Shown: positions 1-9,966 of the stretch, piece by piece
How the letters are laid out: every line of letters starts with the position of its first letter
How positions within the stretch are numbered: position 1 is the stretch's first letter
NCBI RefSeq assembly: GCF_000328475.2
Contig: NC_026483.1
Location: forward strand, 806,001-870,000
DNA from: Mycosarcoma maydis
Taxonomy: Eukaryota; Basidiomycota; Ustilaginomycetes; Ustilaginales
Direction: 5' to 3'
DNA length: 64,000 nt
The notes under the pieces: model-generated
The model's database searches: none
What the model was told of the DNA's origin: nothing
The model's input: only the letters and a program-made list of their open reading frames with translations
Translations under genes and position numbers: made by a program

Positions 1-1215
1 ACAGAGTCAAGAGTTGATTTGGGCTGCTTTTTTGGCCGCTGGATAGTGACAGAGTCATCAGCTCGCTTTCCGTCCAGCCCCGTTTGGTCTAAGCCTGCCT
101 CTCCTCTCCCCTCCTCGCCTGGCCGACTTAACCTTACCTAGGCCATGATGGGTCATGCTCGCCGGCTTTCTGTCTATCCCGCTCTGCCTGTGTCACTCGA
201 AATCGCTTACCTCGCATCAGATCAACGGCCAGTCGAGCTTAGTCTTTTCGTCTCGGATAGACTGATCAATAGAATGTCACAATCGTGTTTTCCTGCCCTG
301 TTTGCTATCACTTGCCGGCCTTCGACCGACCGTTTCCCTTGGCAATCGTGATTGATCGTGGATCTGATGGGTTTATGTTGATGCTCGACCTGTTCTGCTT
401 TGCTTGGCTTGACTGCTTCGCAATTTCTACCCCTCCCTTGCAGGATTCTTTTTTCTTTCTTCTACAGTACTTCTCCTTTTTTTTGTCGTGATTTCTTTGG
501 TTGTTTTTGGACCCACAATTTCCACTCGAAAATCGGTAGCAGTACAGTCACGAGTCACTCACGACTGATTGTGGCAGCAGAACGCTGCATAGAAATTCCA
601 ACCAAGCAAAGCACAGACGCCCCTCTCTGCGTTCAACTGCGTCCAATTGCTTTCGACACTCAGACTGACACAAGGAAAAAGAGCTCGTCGCTACTCTCAA
701 TCGTGAATTGAATTCGCACCTTCGTGATCCATCATTTCGTCCTGTACTTGTCCATCCTCAACCTCTTCTACATTGGCCAATTACCCATCCAACCGTCTTT
801 CTGTCCGTCAACGTGGCTCAGCTCGCCATTAAGCTCTTCTGCGGGTCTGGACCGCTCACGTACAACACCTCCAGCTTTCCGTCTTGGTACCTTTCTTTAC
901 CCTCACACCAGTCTGACATCTCTGGAACCGGTAGCACGCTCCCACATCCGACAGGCCGCAGCATCGTTTGCGTTTGGCATTCTGTTCGAACTGAGCTCGG
1001 GCGTGTCGCCGATCTCACGCTCGCGATCACAAACTACCGCCCTCTCAAGACTATCTCGAATTCGACACATTCGACGCATCCGACCATCGTGGCGACGTCA
1101 GCCTTAGCTGCTCACCGAGCGCGCCTCGCTCTTCGCAGAACCAGATAGTACGTAAGCTAGCCAGTCTATTCCAGCCTTTCTGCTTCTCACGCCCCCGAAC
1201 ACCAGGCTAGACGCC
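1..1215. other. Upstream region of the bHLH gene
   Basis: I see no convincing gene here; the short frames overlap in several phases and match no family. The last several hundred bases are pyrimidine-rich and are probably promoter plus a long 5' leader of the gene that starts at 1216. A good donor (GTACGTAAG at 1148) and an acceptor (CACCAG ending at 1205) could define a 58-nt intron in the 5' leader just before the ATG. That intron is a reading from consensus only. Confidence 0.4.
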
Positions 1216-4115
1216 ATGAAGCACAGTCCTGCCTCTTCCAACAACCCCTTTACGTCGTCATCGACGCCAAACTCCTTCATGGACACCTTTGACTTTGGCA
1301 ATCCCGACTTTTCCACTGCCAACTCGGGCCTCGAAGATCTCGACATCTTCCACAGCACCGGCGCTCCGCCCTCAGGCTCGTCTCAGCGTAATCTACACTC
1401 TGACGCCGGCTCAGCGCCGGTCAGTCATCACCCGAGCCCCTCGGCTGCTTTCAACCACACAGCTGCTTCATCCGACTCAAACACTACGCCACAGAATTCA
1501 TCTTTGAACGGTCACGGCTCTGGCGTCTATCTGAACAGCGCATCCCACGCCAACTCACCGCTTGGGTTCAGCCGCAATCGCTTCGATAACAACTCGCCCG
1601 CCAGCCAACAAGACGCTGGCAGCAGCGAGCAAGCTCACGCTCGCAACCATCCACCTTCCGCTGCGCCCTCCGACATGAACTTTGCCAGTTCTCAATTTGC
1701 TGATCAAAATCAAGCTGGTACGGCTGTGCAAACATCGCACCCACAATCGAACGAACTCGATGGTCACATGCCACAACTCTCCATTGCTGACCTGCAGCGC
1801 ATGCTTCTCGAGCGCGAGAGGACCGAGCGCATCCAAAATATGCAAACAGCCCTTCTCAAACAGCAGCTCGATCAGCTCTCGCGCCTACAGCAACAACAGC
1901 AGCAACAGCAGATGCAGCCCCAGCAGCCCCAGCATCAACATCATCCGCAGCATCAGCAGCAGCATGGGCAGAACATCCAAGCTACCGGCGCCTCATCTAA
2001 TATCCAGCTCAACCTCTCCGGTTCCGCCGGCCAGCTTTCGCCCAGTCAGCAGGAGAGTCTGCTGATGGCGCTCCAGAGCGCCTTTGCCGCGGGCAACAAT
2101 CCGAGTGCGCACCACAACGTGTTACAGGCGACTCAATACCAACAACAGCAACCACCACCACCACCACCACCACAACAACAACAGCAGCAGGGTCAAAATG
2201 CGTGGCACCAGCAGCAACCACCACCACCACAGCAGGCCAACGGTATTCAGGGCCAGGCCGGCGCAGCAGCCGACCAGTCAAATGTGTTGGCGCAGTATGG
2301 CCTCATCACTCCCATGGGCTCAGGTCCGTTTAATAGCTCTGCGTGTCCTCCGGCTCCAGCCAACTTTATGTCCCCACTCACGATTCAGCCCAACTCGCAA
2401 CCGGGAAGCGTCGGTGTCGAGCACCGGTCAGGTCCCGATTATCTGAGCAACTATACGCCGCTCGAGTCTCCCGCTGTGACGCCAGCCAGCGTCTTCTCCA
2501 CCGGCAGCACGGGGATCGTCATGTCGGAGCTCTTTTCGCCACTCACATCACCTGCGCTTGGTCCACAGCCGCCCAGTTTTGGCGAGATGATGTTGCCACC
2601 GGCGCAGCTGCACCAGACGCATCACCAGCATGCATCGCAGCCTCCTGGATTGCACGGTTCGCCCGCGGTGAACGCGGTGAGCAACAACTTTACACCCACC
2701 GCCTCGCCGCTCGCCTTGATCGCCAAAGGATCGTCCAAGATTCGAAAGAACCGCAGCACCACAGCAGAAGCGCGTGCAAACAAGGTACGGCCGTCGCCGT
2801 GAGTGGGATCNNNNNNNNNNNNNNNNNNNNNNNNNNNNNNNNNNNNNNNNNNNNNNNNNNNNNNNNNNNNNNNNNNNNNNNNNNNNNNNNNNNNNNNNNN
2901 NNNNNNNNNNACAAGCCCGTAGCTGGGGCATCCTTGAAGAAAAAGAAGGAGAATGCTGCGAGTTTAGCGTCACCCAGCACTGGTACGCCTCTCGCCAACG
3001 GCAATGGCTCTGTCAACGGTGGCGCATCCGGATCCAGTTCGCGCAGGGCCTCCATCACGGCTGCACCCGAGGCTGCTGCTGCCAGCGGCTCGCACTCGCG
3101 GCACCAGTCGGCGGATGTCGCTCAAAGCGAGGGCACCTCTTCAACACCGTCGCCCATCGATCTTTCTGGCGGTGGTGCCATGTTACCTCCTTCGGGACCT
3201 ACCAATAAAATCCTCACCCCGAGCTCCATCATGGGCATTCGATCGAGTCCCGGCAGTGCCGATCAGCGCCAAGCTTCTTCACCCAACAGCCGCGCTGGCA
3301 CTGGCACTGGCACTGGCACTGGCACTGGCTCTGGCGCACCACTGTCATCTGCTCTGAAAGGCAAGATTCGTGATGATCTCCAACAGCAACATCAAACAAT
3401 AATGATGCAGCAGCCACCGCTACCGACACCAGGGGGCATGGCTGGGCAACACGTGTATCCTAACATTGCGCCGTTCGCACCGTCGACTACGTCATCGGGA
3501 CCGAAAGTGACGTTTAACCTCGCACCACAGATGGGTGGTATGCCGATCCAGCCAGGCGCACTCTCGCACATGCAACGCGATGCGTGGTTGACGTACAAGT
3601 CGGCAGGAGGACTGGAATCGCGCCGAACCTCACACAAAGCAGCGGAGCAAAAACGTCGGGATTCACTCAAGTTCTGCTTCGACGAGCTGCGCGGTCTGTT
3701 GCCCGCCATCACACTGGACGAAGATGCACCGAACGGATCACTGCTCGGTCCCGACGGCGCCGAAGAAGATCGAGAAGCCGAGCATTTTGATCCTGCCGAT
3801 GTCGGCGATCCGGACATGGCGAGATCAGCCAATAAGGCCATTTCGAAAGTCGCACTGCTGCGCCACAGCAACGAGTACCTGGTCAGGATGAAGAAGCGTC
3901 TCGAAAGGAGGGAGATGGCTTTGTCCGTGTGCAGAAAGGAGGTGGAGCAGTTGAGACAAAAATTAGACTTGCCGCCTAGCGACGACCCGAGCATCACAGG
4001 CAAGGGTCCCCCGCTCGGATGGACCGATGACACCATGATGGACTTTGAGCTGAACATGGACGACGAGCAAGCTAAGTTGGACATGGCTAAGCATGACATG
4101 GACCAGACCGCCTAG
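1216..4115 (+). CDS. bHLH transcription factor, glutamine-rich, interrupted by an assembly gap
   Basis: Exon 1 runs from the ATG at 1216 to about 2784, where AACAAG is followed by GTACGG. The intron contains the 100-N gap, and the second coding exon is open from about 2913-2916 to TAG at 4115. Joining AAC-AAG to CCC-GTA would keep the frame (A-N-K-P-V-A-G), but the real acceptor may lie in the gap. The N-terminal part has two glutamine/proline-rich tracts (about 1888-1980 and 2140-2245). The C-terminal exon has a basic region SHKAAEQKRR with the H-E-R spacing of class B factors that bind CACGTG-type E-boxes, then helix 1 (LKFCFDELRGLLPAI), a long acidic loop of about 45 residues, helix 2 (KAISKVALLRHSNEYL) and a heptad-like coiled coil (VEQLRQKL). 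It is therefore a nuclear DNA-binding regulator, probably dimeric. Target genes cannot be read from the sequence. Confidence 0.85.
2811..2910. other. Assembly gap (100 N)
   Basis: Exactly 100 undetermined bases, a conventional placeholder length. It falls in or next to the intron of the bHLH gene, so the true distance and the exact acceptor are unknown. Confidence 0.99.
3297..3332 (+). repeat. Coding hexamer minisatellite GGCACT x5 plus GGCTCT
   Basis: Five perfect GGCACT units followed by one GGCTCT, encoding a Gly-Thr repeat in the linker between the glutamine-rich half and the bHLH domain. Unit length is a multiple of three, so copy-number change would keep the frame. Confidence 0.95.
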
Positions 4116-4409
4116 CGTGCTGCGCTGGCCCTTGCGCTTATCCAGGTGCACACCAATGTACCCTCATGTTGACATGCAGTTGCTACCGCGCTCTGTTGTA
4201 GTTCGAGCCACTCTCACATACACTCGTTTTGATTCTGTGTTGCTCTCCAAAACGCGTGGCAGTGTTTGGTTTCCACTGTGACAGTCGTGAGTGTCGCGTG
4301 TGTATGTCGACTTAGTCTCGTTGTGTGCTGCTAATCTGTGAATGTCTAATCTCCAAGACCAAGTGACGGAGTCGGGCGGATGCGTGTATGCCCTGCCAAA
4401 AAAGAAAAC
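4116..4409. other. 3' region of the bHLH gene
   Basis: No gene seen. It probably carries the 3' UTR of the bHLH gene and ends in A-rich sequence next to the Pol III terminator of the opposing tRNA. Confidence 0.4.
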
Positions 4410-4416
4410 AAAAAAA
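4410..4416 (-). terminator. Pol III terminator of tRNA-Glu
   Basis: A run of seven A on the plus strand is T7 on the tRNA strand. It begins 5 nt after the tRNA 3' end and is followed by further T-runs. Confidence 0.8.
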
Positions 4417-4420
4417 GGTT

Positions 4421-4491
4421 TCCCGGCCAGGGAATCGAACCCTGATCTGAGCAGTGAGAGTGCCCTATACTAACCATTGTACTAACTGGGA
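4421..4491 (-). tRNA. tRNA-Glu (anticodon CTC)
   Basis: Reading the minus strand gives a 71-nt cloverleaf: acceptor TCCCAGT/GCCGGGA (one A-G mismatch), D stem GTAC/GTAT, anticodon stem GGGCA/TGCTC with loop CTCTCAC (anticodon CTC), and T arm CAGGG/CCCTG around TTCGATT. The internal promoter boxes are clear: A box TAGTACAATGG and B box GGTTCGATTCC. No intron. A CTC anticodon decodes GAG. A T7 terminator follows. The gene lies between two protein genes on the other strand. Confidence 0.9.
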
Positions 4492-4771
4492 CTTTGATGA
4501 AGAAGGACAGACAGAGATGTATATTTATTATTTAAATTTTATATGTATAATTTTGCAGCTAAATAGGCCGATTGTTAGCTATCGGGAGGCAATCGAGATG
4601 TTGGGAGGGTGCAACCCGATGGTGCGTATAGAATGACGGTTTTCGGGATAGGGCGGAATGGGTTAGTTGGGGCACGTTGGCGAGACACGTGAATCGTTGG
4701 TGATTGCGGACGCGCTTGGCAAGATTGACGATTGGCAAGTTGAGTTGGGCAGTGGTTAGGAATGGACCACG
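4492..4771. other. Spacer between tRNA-Glu and the IMPase gene
   Basis: The first part (about 4515-4555) is strongly AT-rich, unlike the rest of the window. The remainder is G-rich on the plus strand and is probably the promoter and leader of the next gene. No gene seen. Confidence 0.35.
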
Positions 4772-5767
4772 ATGACAAGCGATAGCGTCAAGATGTGGAC
4801 GAACATGACGGAAGCGGAGGTGCAAGAGATGTACGTGTTTGCGATCGAGCTTGCTCGTAAGGCGGGGCGGGCGATTGTGGAGGGGTCGTCTCGTCGGTTT
4901 GCATCGTCGGCTGGATATGATCAGAAGAAGAACACGGCGGATCTGGTGACGGAGACGGACGAGGCGGTGGAAGCGTTGGTGAAGCGCGAGATAGCGGGCA
5001 GGTATGGTACGCATGCATTTATCGGTGAGGAGTCGTGGGCGGCAGGCGAGGAGAATGCGATTGGCGATCAGGTGACGTGGATCGTGGATCCGATTGATGG
5101 TACGACGAATTTCGTCCATGGATTCGCGTTTACGTGCATCTCGATCGGGGTGGTGGTCGACAGGAAACCGACGATCGGTGTGGTGTATGCTCCATTCATG
5201 GATACGCTCTACCATGGATGTGTGGGCAAGGGATCATTCGTCTCGTCTGCGCACTATCCGACTCCACAGCGTTTGCCGCTCGCCTCGCCGCAGCCGCTCA
5301 CCAGTCTCAACCAGGCGCTTGTCGCATTTGAATGGGGCAGCGATCGACGCTCCGAGATTCTCGCCAGGAAGTTGTCGTCGTTTGCCAAAATCACCGGTGA
5401 CGCTCAGGCCGGCGTTGTCGGCGGCAAATTCGCACAGGGCGTAAGATCGATTGGCTCGGCCGCACTCAACTTCTGCAACGTCGCCAGCGGAAGCCTGGAT
5501 CTCTACTGGGAAATTGGGTGTTGGGCTTGGGACGTCTGCGCCGGCATCGTCATCGCCCAGGAGGCCGGTGCCGCCGTCGTCGGCAGTCACGCCCACACCA
5601 TGTCTGTCATCGAAACCGACGCCTTCAACCAAGTCACCCCCGACGTCCTCACCGGTAGAAAGTACGTCGTCGTTCGTGCCATCGCCACTGACCAACAGAG
5701 CAACATTCAAGCGCAGAAACACATCCTCACAGAGTTCTACAGCTGTATCGACGAATGGGATCCATAA
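4772..5767 (+). CDS. Inositol monophosphatase family phosphatase
   Basis: A 331-residue intronless frame with the complete metal-site signatures of the IMPase family: GEES at residues 85-88, VDPIDGTTNF at 105-114, and the late WAWDVCAG motif that supplies the last metal-binding aspartate. The family hydrolyses inositol monophosphates (final step of inositol synthesis and recycling) with Mg2+ in the cytosol, inhibited by lithium; related members act on other sugar phosphates such as galactose 1-phosphate or histidinol phosphate. The length (usual 270-330) and the spacing of motifs favour a true inositol phosphatase over the bisphosphate nucleotidase branch. The first ATG is used; Met8 and Met12 are possible alternatives, and all precede the first helix. 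It converges on the next gene, whose stop is 244 bp away. Confidence 0.9.
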   Translation: MTSDSVKMWTNMTEAEVQEMYVFAIELARKAGRAIVEGSSRRFASSAGYDQKKNTADLVTETDEAVEALVKREIAGRYGTHAFIGEESWAAGEENAIGDQVTWIVDPIDGTTNFVHGFAFTCISIGVVVDRKPTIGVVYAPFMDTLYHGCVGKGSFVSSAHYPTPQRLPLASPQPLTSLNQALVAFEWGSDRRSEILARKLSSFAKITGDAQAGVVGGKFAQGVRSIGSAALNFCNVASGSLDLYWEIGCWAWDVCAGIVIAQEAGAAVVGSHAHTMSVIETDAFNQVTPDVLTGRKYVVVRAIATDQQSNIQAQKHILTEFYSCIDEWDP

Positions 5768-6010
5768 ATCCATCGTCGCCTCCTCTCCACCCTGTCTCGC
5801 TCGCCCAATTCTACCGACCACAGCACGAATCCAAATGCGCATAACCAACCACATGTGCGTGCGTTTGTGTTGGGAAGCGTGTATTGCATCGACCTCTCAA
5901 AACTCGTGAAAAAATAACACAAACAGGGTATGGGTATCAAGGTCGACAGGCAACATCGGATCTTGTCGTATGGGTATAAACAACGCACGGTGAGCCGACC
6001 AGAAGCAAGG

Positions 6011-8749
6011 CTAGGATTGAGGCTGATCCTGACTGACGCGCTTGGCGTGCTTTGCAGTGGCGACGGTGTGAGCATCGTCGAAGCACTGCTCGAGCGTGTG
6101 ACGCTCCGCGATGGCCAAAGCGGGCACGCGTGGTGAGGCGTGCAGGGGCGTGGTGTCGAGGTGCGACGTGGGCGTCAAAGGAGCATGGCTAGCGCTTGTG
6201 TTGGCGATTCTCTGCTGCTGCTGCTGCATCTCGATCCAGCCTCTCTCGTCTCTGTACGCCTCGAGTGCAGCTACAGCCGCCTCGGCTGCCGCCCACGCCA
6301 CCCTGACGGCTTTGACGTGCAGGTCGTGCCTGCGCACAAAGCGCATTGCTCGGCTCGTCTCGCGCACCGCCAGCTGTGTACCCTTTTCGGACAGGCTGTA
6401 CTTTGCATCGATGGCAGCGAGGATCGATACCATCTGCCGCAGTAGTTGGTACAGCTGCGTAGGCAGAGGAGATCGCTTTAGCGCTCGCGCGAGCGAAGCC
6501 GAGAGCAGGATTAGTCGGTCTTCGGCTGTCTCGCCCGGTTCGCCTGCTGCCGAGCCGCGCGCATCTGCATATCGAGCGAGGTGCATTTGCTCTTCCTTGG
6601 TCAACGTGCCGGCGGTGCAAGTGAGTTCGGTCGAGCTCGGCGCTGGCGTTTGTTCTTGTCGAGCCACTGCGCCCAGACTCGTGGCGAGTGCGCTTGCGGC
6701 AGTACTGGCGAAAGCCACCGCTAGCTCCCACTGCTTGTTGTTCTGGCTGATGGCTCGCGTCCACGCCGTCCTAGGTGTCGCCGCTCCACTCCCCGGTTGA
6801 GAGGCGCTTCTCGACGAGCGATCCGTCTCGGAGAGTGTCGGCAGATCTTCGCCGTTGTCGAGATCGGTGATCCTCACATCTTCCTCCTTACCCTTGGACT
6901 CTGCACTACTCCTTGCTGTCCTCGGAGCGATCGCGCTCAGATTGGCGCTCAGCGCACTCAGCGCCCCAGCGCCAATATGCAAGCCTACATCCAAAACACC
7001 ACTCCCGATCTTGCCTGCCAGACTCGAGCTCGCCCTTCCGGACGCTTTCGCTGCCGCATGCGCCCTGGAAAAGTTGCGCGCGTCGTACGATCCGCTCGAG
7101 GGCATAGCTGTATGGTAGTGGTGGTGAATCACGCTGGCAGGCGACGAGCTGGGCGACGCGAGTTCGCGTTGCAGCTGCAGCTTCTCGCGTTCGAGCTCAA
7201 GGTCACGCTTCATGGCTTGCGCCTTTTCGAGCTCGGATTTGGCGTCAAAGCCAAGTTTGCACATGCCTTCTTCGAGGCGTTGACGGATTTCTTGCTTCTG
7301 CTTGCTGCTGAGTCCGGGCGCTTCCTTGTCGGAAATCGCCGAGATCAGGTAGCCGAGAGAAGAGATGTAGAGGTCCAAAGAAAAGCCTAGATCGTCTTGG
7401 TCCTGCTCCGAGTCCGAGGTGTTGCTTGCTTCTGCATCGGACAACGATGCGACACCGGCCGGCTCAGCGTTGACGTTGAACGACGACGACCAAGCATCTC
7501 CGGACACTGGTCTTGAAGTCGGTCGCGATCGCGTAGTTTGCGCTGAACGCTTGGCGCGCTGCTTCTGCTCCCACACCCGTTCGTCCTCCTCGGCCGCCTG
7601 TGCAGCTTCGACCGCCAAACTCACCGCCTTGTCCAACCTCCTCCTGTCGAGCTTGACTGGTCTCTTGGCTTGGCCTGTGCTCACCAGACTCTTTTCGTTG
7701 TCGAGCTTTGTCAAGGCCATCTGGTCGCTAATTGCGCGCGGACTGCTGGCGTCCGGAGCCGAAAGATCGTCCGACGATGTCTCGGAGGCCGAACTGGATA
7801 CGAATCTCGCGGGCACCCAAGCTGCGGCGAGCCCTCGGATGGAATTGATGCTGCGCGCACGGAAGCCGGCCTGGCGCTGAACAGTCCTTTCTTCGCTCGT
7901 CAGAGGGTCGAAGCGTGGAGCGCAACGGCCGGTGGAAGCGCTGAGCGACGCTGTCCTGGCGTGAGCGGCGCTGCGTCGACTGTCTTGCTGCGAATCCGTT
8001 TGGGACGTCGTCGAACGAGACGCAAACGAGCGCGGCAGCGTCTGATGTGCGTACCTAGAATCTGAACGGTCCGCCAACGATGACGAGAGGTGCGGTGTTG
8101 GCTCTTCCTTGATGGTGCTTTCCGACCGAGGCGGGGGTGGGGTGGGAGGCAGCTCCTTGGTGTTGGACCTGGGAGAGTAGAGGATCGACGTTGCAGAGGT
8201 GTCGGGCGAATCCAGGCTCGGTTCTGCACTATACACGGCACTGGCGTCTGTGTCTGAGCCTCTGGCTGTGCTTGTTGCCGAGCTAGTCCTGGAACCCGAC
8301 GGTCTGCGCGAACCTTGTGCGGGAAAGGCGATCACCGACTGCTGACTGGGATCGGTGGGCAAGTGCTGTGCGGGTCCGCGAAATTTGATCTCTTCGCTTA
8401 GATCCCTGACGCCCCTTGTGACGGCCTCTTGGCGCCGAGGAGCATCAGAGCGACGCTGACGCCCAAAGCGCGACCTGGCCGGACTCTGTTCATCCGCCCA
8501 GACGGTCGGACTGGGATCAGAGATCACAAGCTCGGCATCCGTGCTAAGCGCTCCGCCGGCGACGGGAGAAGCGTACGTGTCTTGATTGGAAGCAGCAGCT
8601 GGACTGGTTAGGCCGCCTGCGAGAAACGATCCGAGCGAGTTGAGGCTGGGGAGCAGCGAGGAAGTACGTCGATGGTGGCTTTTCACGTTCGCAGAAGCGT
8701 CTGCATTGGCAGCGACGCCAGAGGAGCTCGAAGAGGGCTGTGCGGACAT
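6011..8749 (-). CDS. 912-residue serine-rich protein of unknown function
   Basis: A single open frame from ATG 8749 to the stop at 6011. I do not recognise a family. The N-terminal 350 residues are Ser/Pro/Arg-rich and look disordered, with many potential phosphorylation sites (for example RRTSS near residue 28). The middle holds an acidic patch, the hydrophobic LDLYISSLGYLISAIS segment, and a charged helix rich in E/K/Q (about residues 505-535) that could be a coiled coil. Two alanine/glycine-rich hydrophobic helices (around GVLDVGLHIGAGALSALSA and WELAVAFASTAASALATSL) and an Ala-rich helical C-terminal third follow. Those stretches could be amphipathic or membrane-associated, but none is a clear transmembrane span. 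The conserved-looking helical core and the length suggest a real gene. A function cannot be given. Confidence 0.75.
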   Translation of the reverse strand: MSAQPSSSSSGVAANADASANVKSHHRRTSSLLPSLNSLGSFLAGGLTSPAAASNQDTYASPVAGGALSTDAELVISDPSPTVWADEQSPARSRFGRQRRSDAPRRQEAVTRGVRDLSEEIKFRGPAQHLPTDPSQQSVIAFPAQGSRRPSGSRTSSATSTARGSDTDASAVYSAEPSLDSPDTSATSILYSPRSNTKELPPTPPPPRSESTIKEEPTPHLSSSLADRSDSRYAHQTLPRSFASRSTTSQTDSQQDSRRSAAHARTASLSASTGRCAPRFDPLTSEERTVQRQAGFRARSINSIRGLAAAWVPARFVSSSASETSSDDLSAPDASSPRAISDQMALTKLDNEKSLVSTGQAKRPVKLDRRRLDKAVSLAVEAAQAAEEDERVWEQKQRAKRSAQTTRSRPTSRPVSGDAWSSSFNVNAEPAGVASLSDAEASNTSDSEQDQDDLGFSLDLYISSLGYLISAISDKEAPGLSSKQKQEIRQRLEEGMCKLGFDAKSELEKAQAMKRDLELEREKLQLQRELASPSSSPASVIHHHYHTAMPSSGSYDARNFSRAHAAAKASGRASSSLAGKIGSGVLDVGLHIGAGALSALSANLSAIAPRTARSSAESKGKEEDVRITDLDNGEDLPTLSETDRSSRSASQPGSGAATPRTAWTRAISQNNKQWELAVAFASTAASALATSLGAVARQEQTPAPSSTELTCTAGTLTKEEQMHLARYADARGSAAGEPGETAEDRLILLSASLARALKRSPLPTQLYQLLRQMVSILAAIDAKYSLSEKGTQLAVRETSRAMRFVRRHDLHVKAVRVAWAAAEAAVAALEAYRDERGWIEMQQQQQRIANTSASHAPLTPTSHLDTTPLHASPRVPALAIAERHTLEQCFDDAHTVATAKHAKRVSQDQPQS

Positions 8750-9966
8750 TGTGTGGTAAGCGAAAAGGGAAAAGCGAGTCGCTTGATAAGGCGATAGTAG
8801 TGCGAGTCAGTTGAGGAGGCAGCTCGAGGAGAGGACCGAGCGTGATAATGGTGTACCGCTGGATTTTTGCGCGATAACGAAGAGAGTGACGCCGTGTCTC
8901 TTGGTATCACAAAGCAAGCATGGTGTTCATAATGGACGTTGTGTTGTGCGGTAGAGAGCGCGTGTCTTTCGAATAGTGAAGTGGTAAGAACGGATGGAGA
9001 GATGATAGGATGGTAGGTGAATCAACCTGTCCTCCACTCACGACTCACGACTCACACTCACACTCACACTCATCATTCGTGATTCGTGATTTACGACTCG
9101 GACTTTTAAGGAGCGTGAAATCGGCAGCGGTTCCGGTAACATCCACCAAAGAGACGCAGGGTTCTCTGCTGTGCTGCTGCATGCATCCAAGAGGAAAAAA
9201 TCGGAAAAATAAAAATAAAGAACGCTATCATAAGGAACTCGTGACTGACGTGTAAGCGGTCTCGACGTGTTTGGGGTTGCAAAGTTAATCGTGAATCGTG
9301 AATATCATCCACGATCTACAGATGCAACTGTGCGACTCGGACTGAATCGTGAATTTTCAACCAGAAGTCAACTAACTTAACTAATCGTTGTTTCACCAAT
9401 CACGAGTAGAAAAGAGCTTTCAGAGATGCAGTCCCGAGCCGTAAATGATTAATCTGCCGCCGTGATTGGCTGCACTCAAACGCGAACTCTTCGTGCTTTT
9501 CCTCTCTCTCTCTCTCTCTCTGCGCTTCGCCACAAAACGTTGGTGGCTATTCTCCAAAATATTAAATACCAACGTTAAAAATATTGCGCGAACCCCAAAT
9601 GGTTCAAAACTTCTACCTCGCTTTCACGCGTTTCTGCTGCTGCTGCTCCTGCTACCTCGTGTAAGGCGATGCATATCACAGATCAACACGTGAATCACAA
9701 AATCTACCTCGGTTTCCTCTTGCGAATCGTGAATGGCCGCGCTTAGTCGTGAGTGATCTCACCCCGTTCATCGCGTCACACGTCACGCTTGACACGTCGC
9801 GCGCATCTTCCCTTGCGCAATCACGTCCTAGATGCGCTCGCTCCAAGTACAGACAATCGTGAATGACGCAGAAGCTCAATCATCATTCATGATAGTAATC
9901 AGTGAATGAGGAACGACAGGCGCTTAGAAATGTTTTGGCTTGAGAACAAACGTCACCCCATCCGCT
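8750..9966. other. Intergenic region with heptamer motifs
   Basis: No gene supported. The part next to 8750 is the promoter side of the 912-residue protein; the other end is the 3' side of the kinase gene. CGTGATT/AATCACG-type motifs occur at 9036-9099 (array), 9285-9303, 9343-9353, 9722-9734 and 9855-9866. A CT-rich microsatellite lies at about 9501-9522, and an AT-rich patch at about 9555-9590. Confidence 0.5.
9036..9099. repeat. Heptamer array (ACTCACG / ATTCGTG type)
   Basis: Units of seven bases: ACTCACG twice, then CACACT-type variants, then ATTCGTG twice and a degenerate ATTTACG. The left half is written in one orientation and the right half in the opposite one, so the array is partly self-complementary. 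Confidence 0.75.

Noticed and set aside
1..1215. Several overlapping frames upstream of the bHLH gene
   Set aside because: Mutually overlapping in different phases, pyrimidine-biased, and best explained as promoter and leader.
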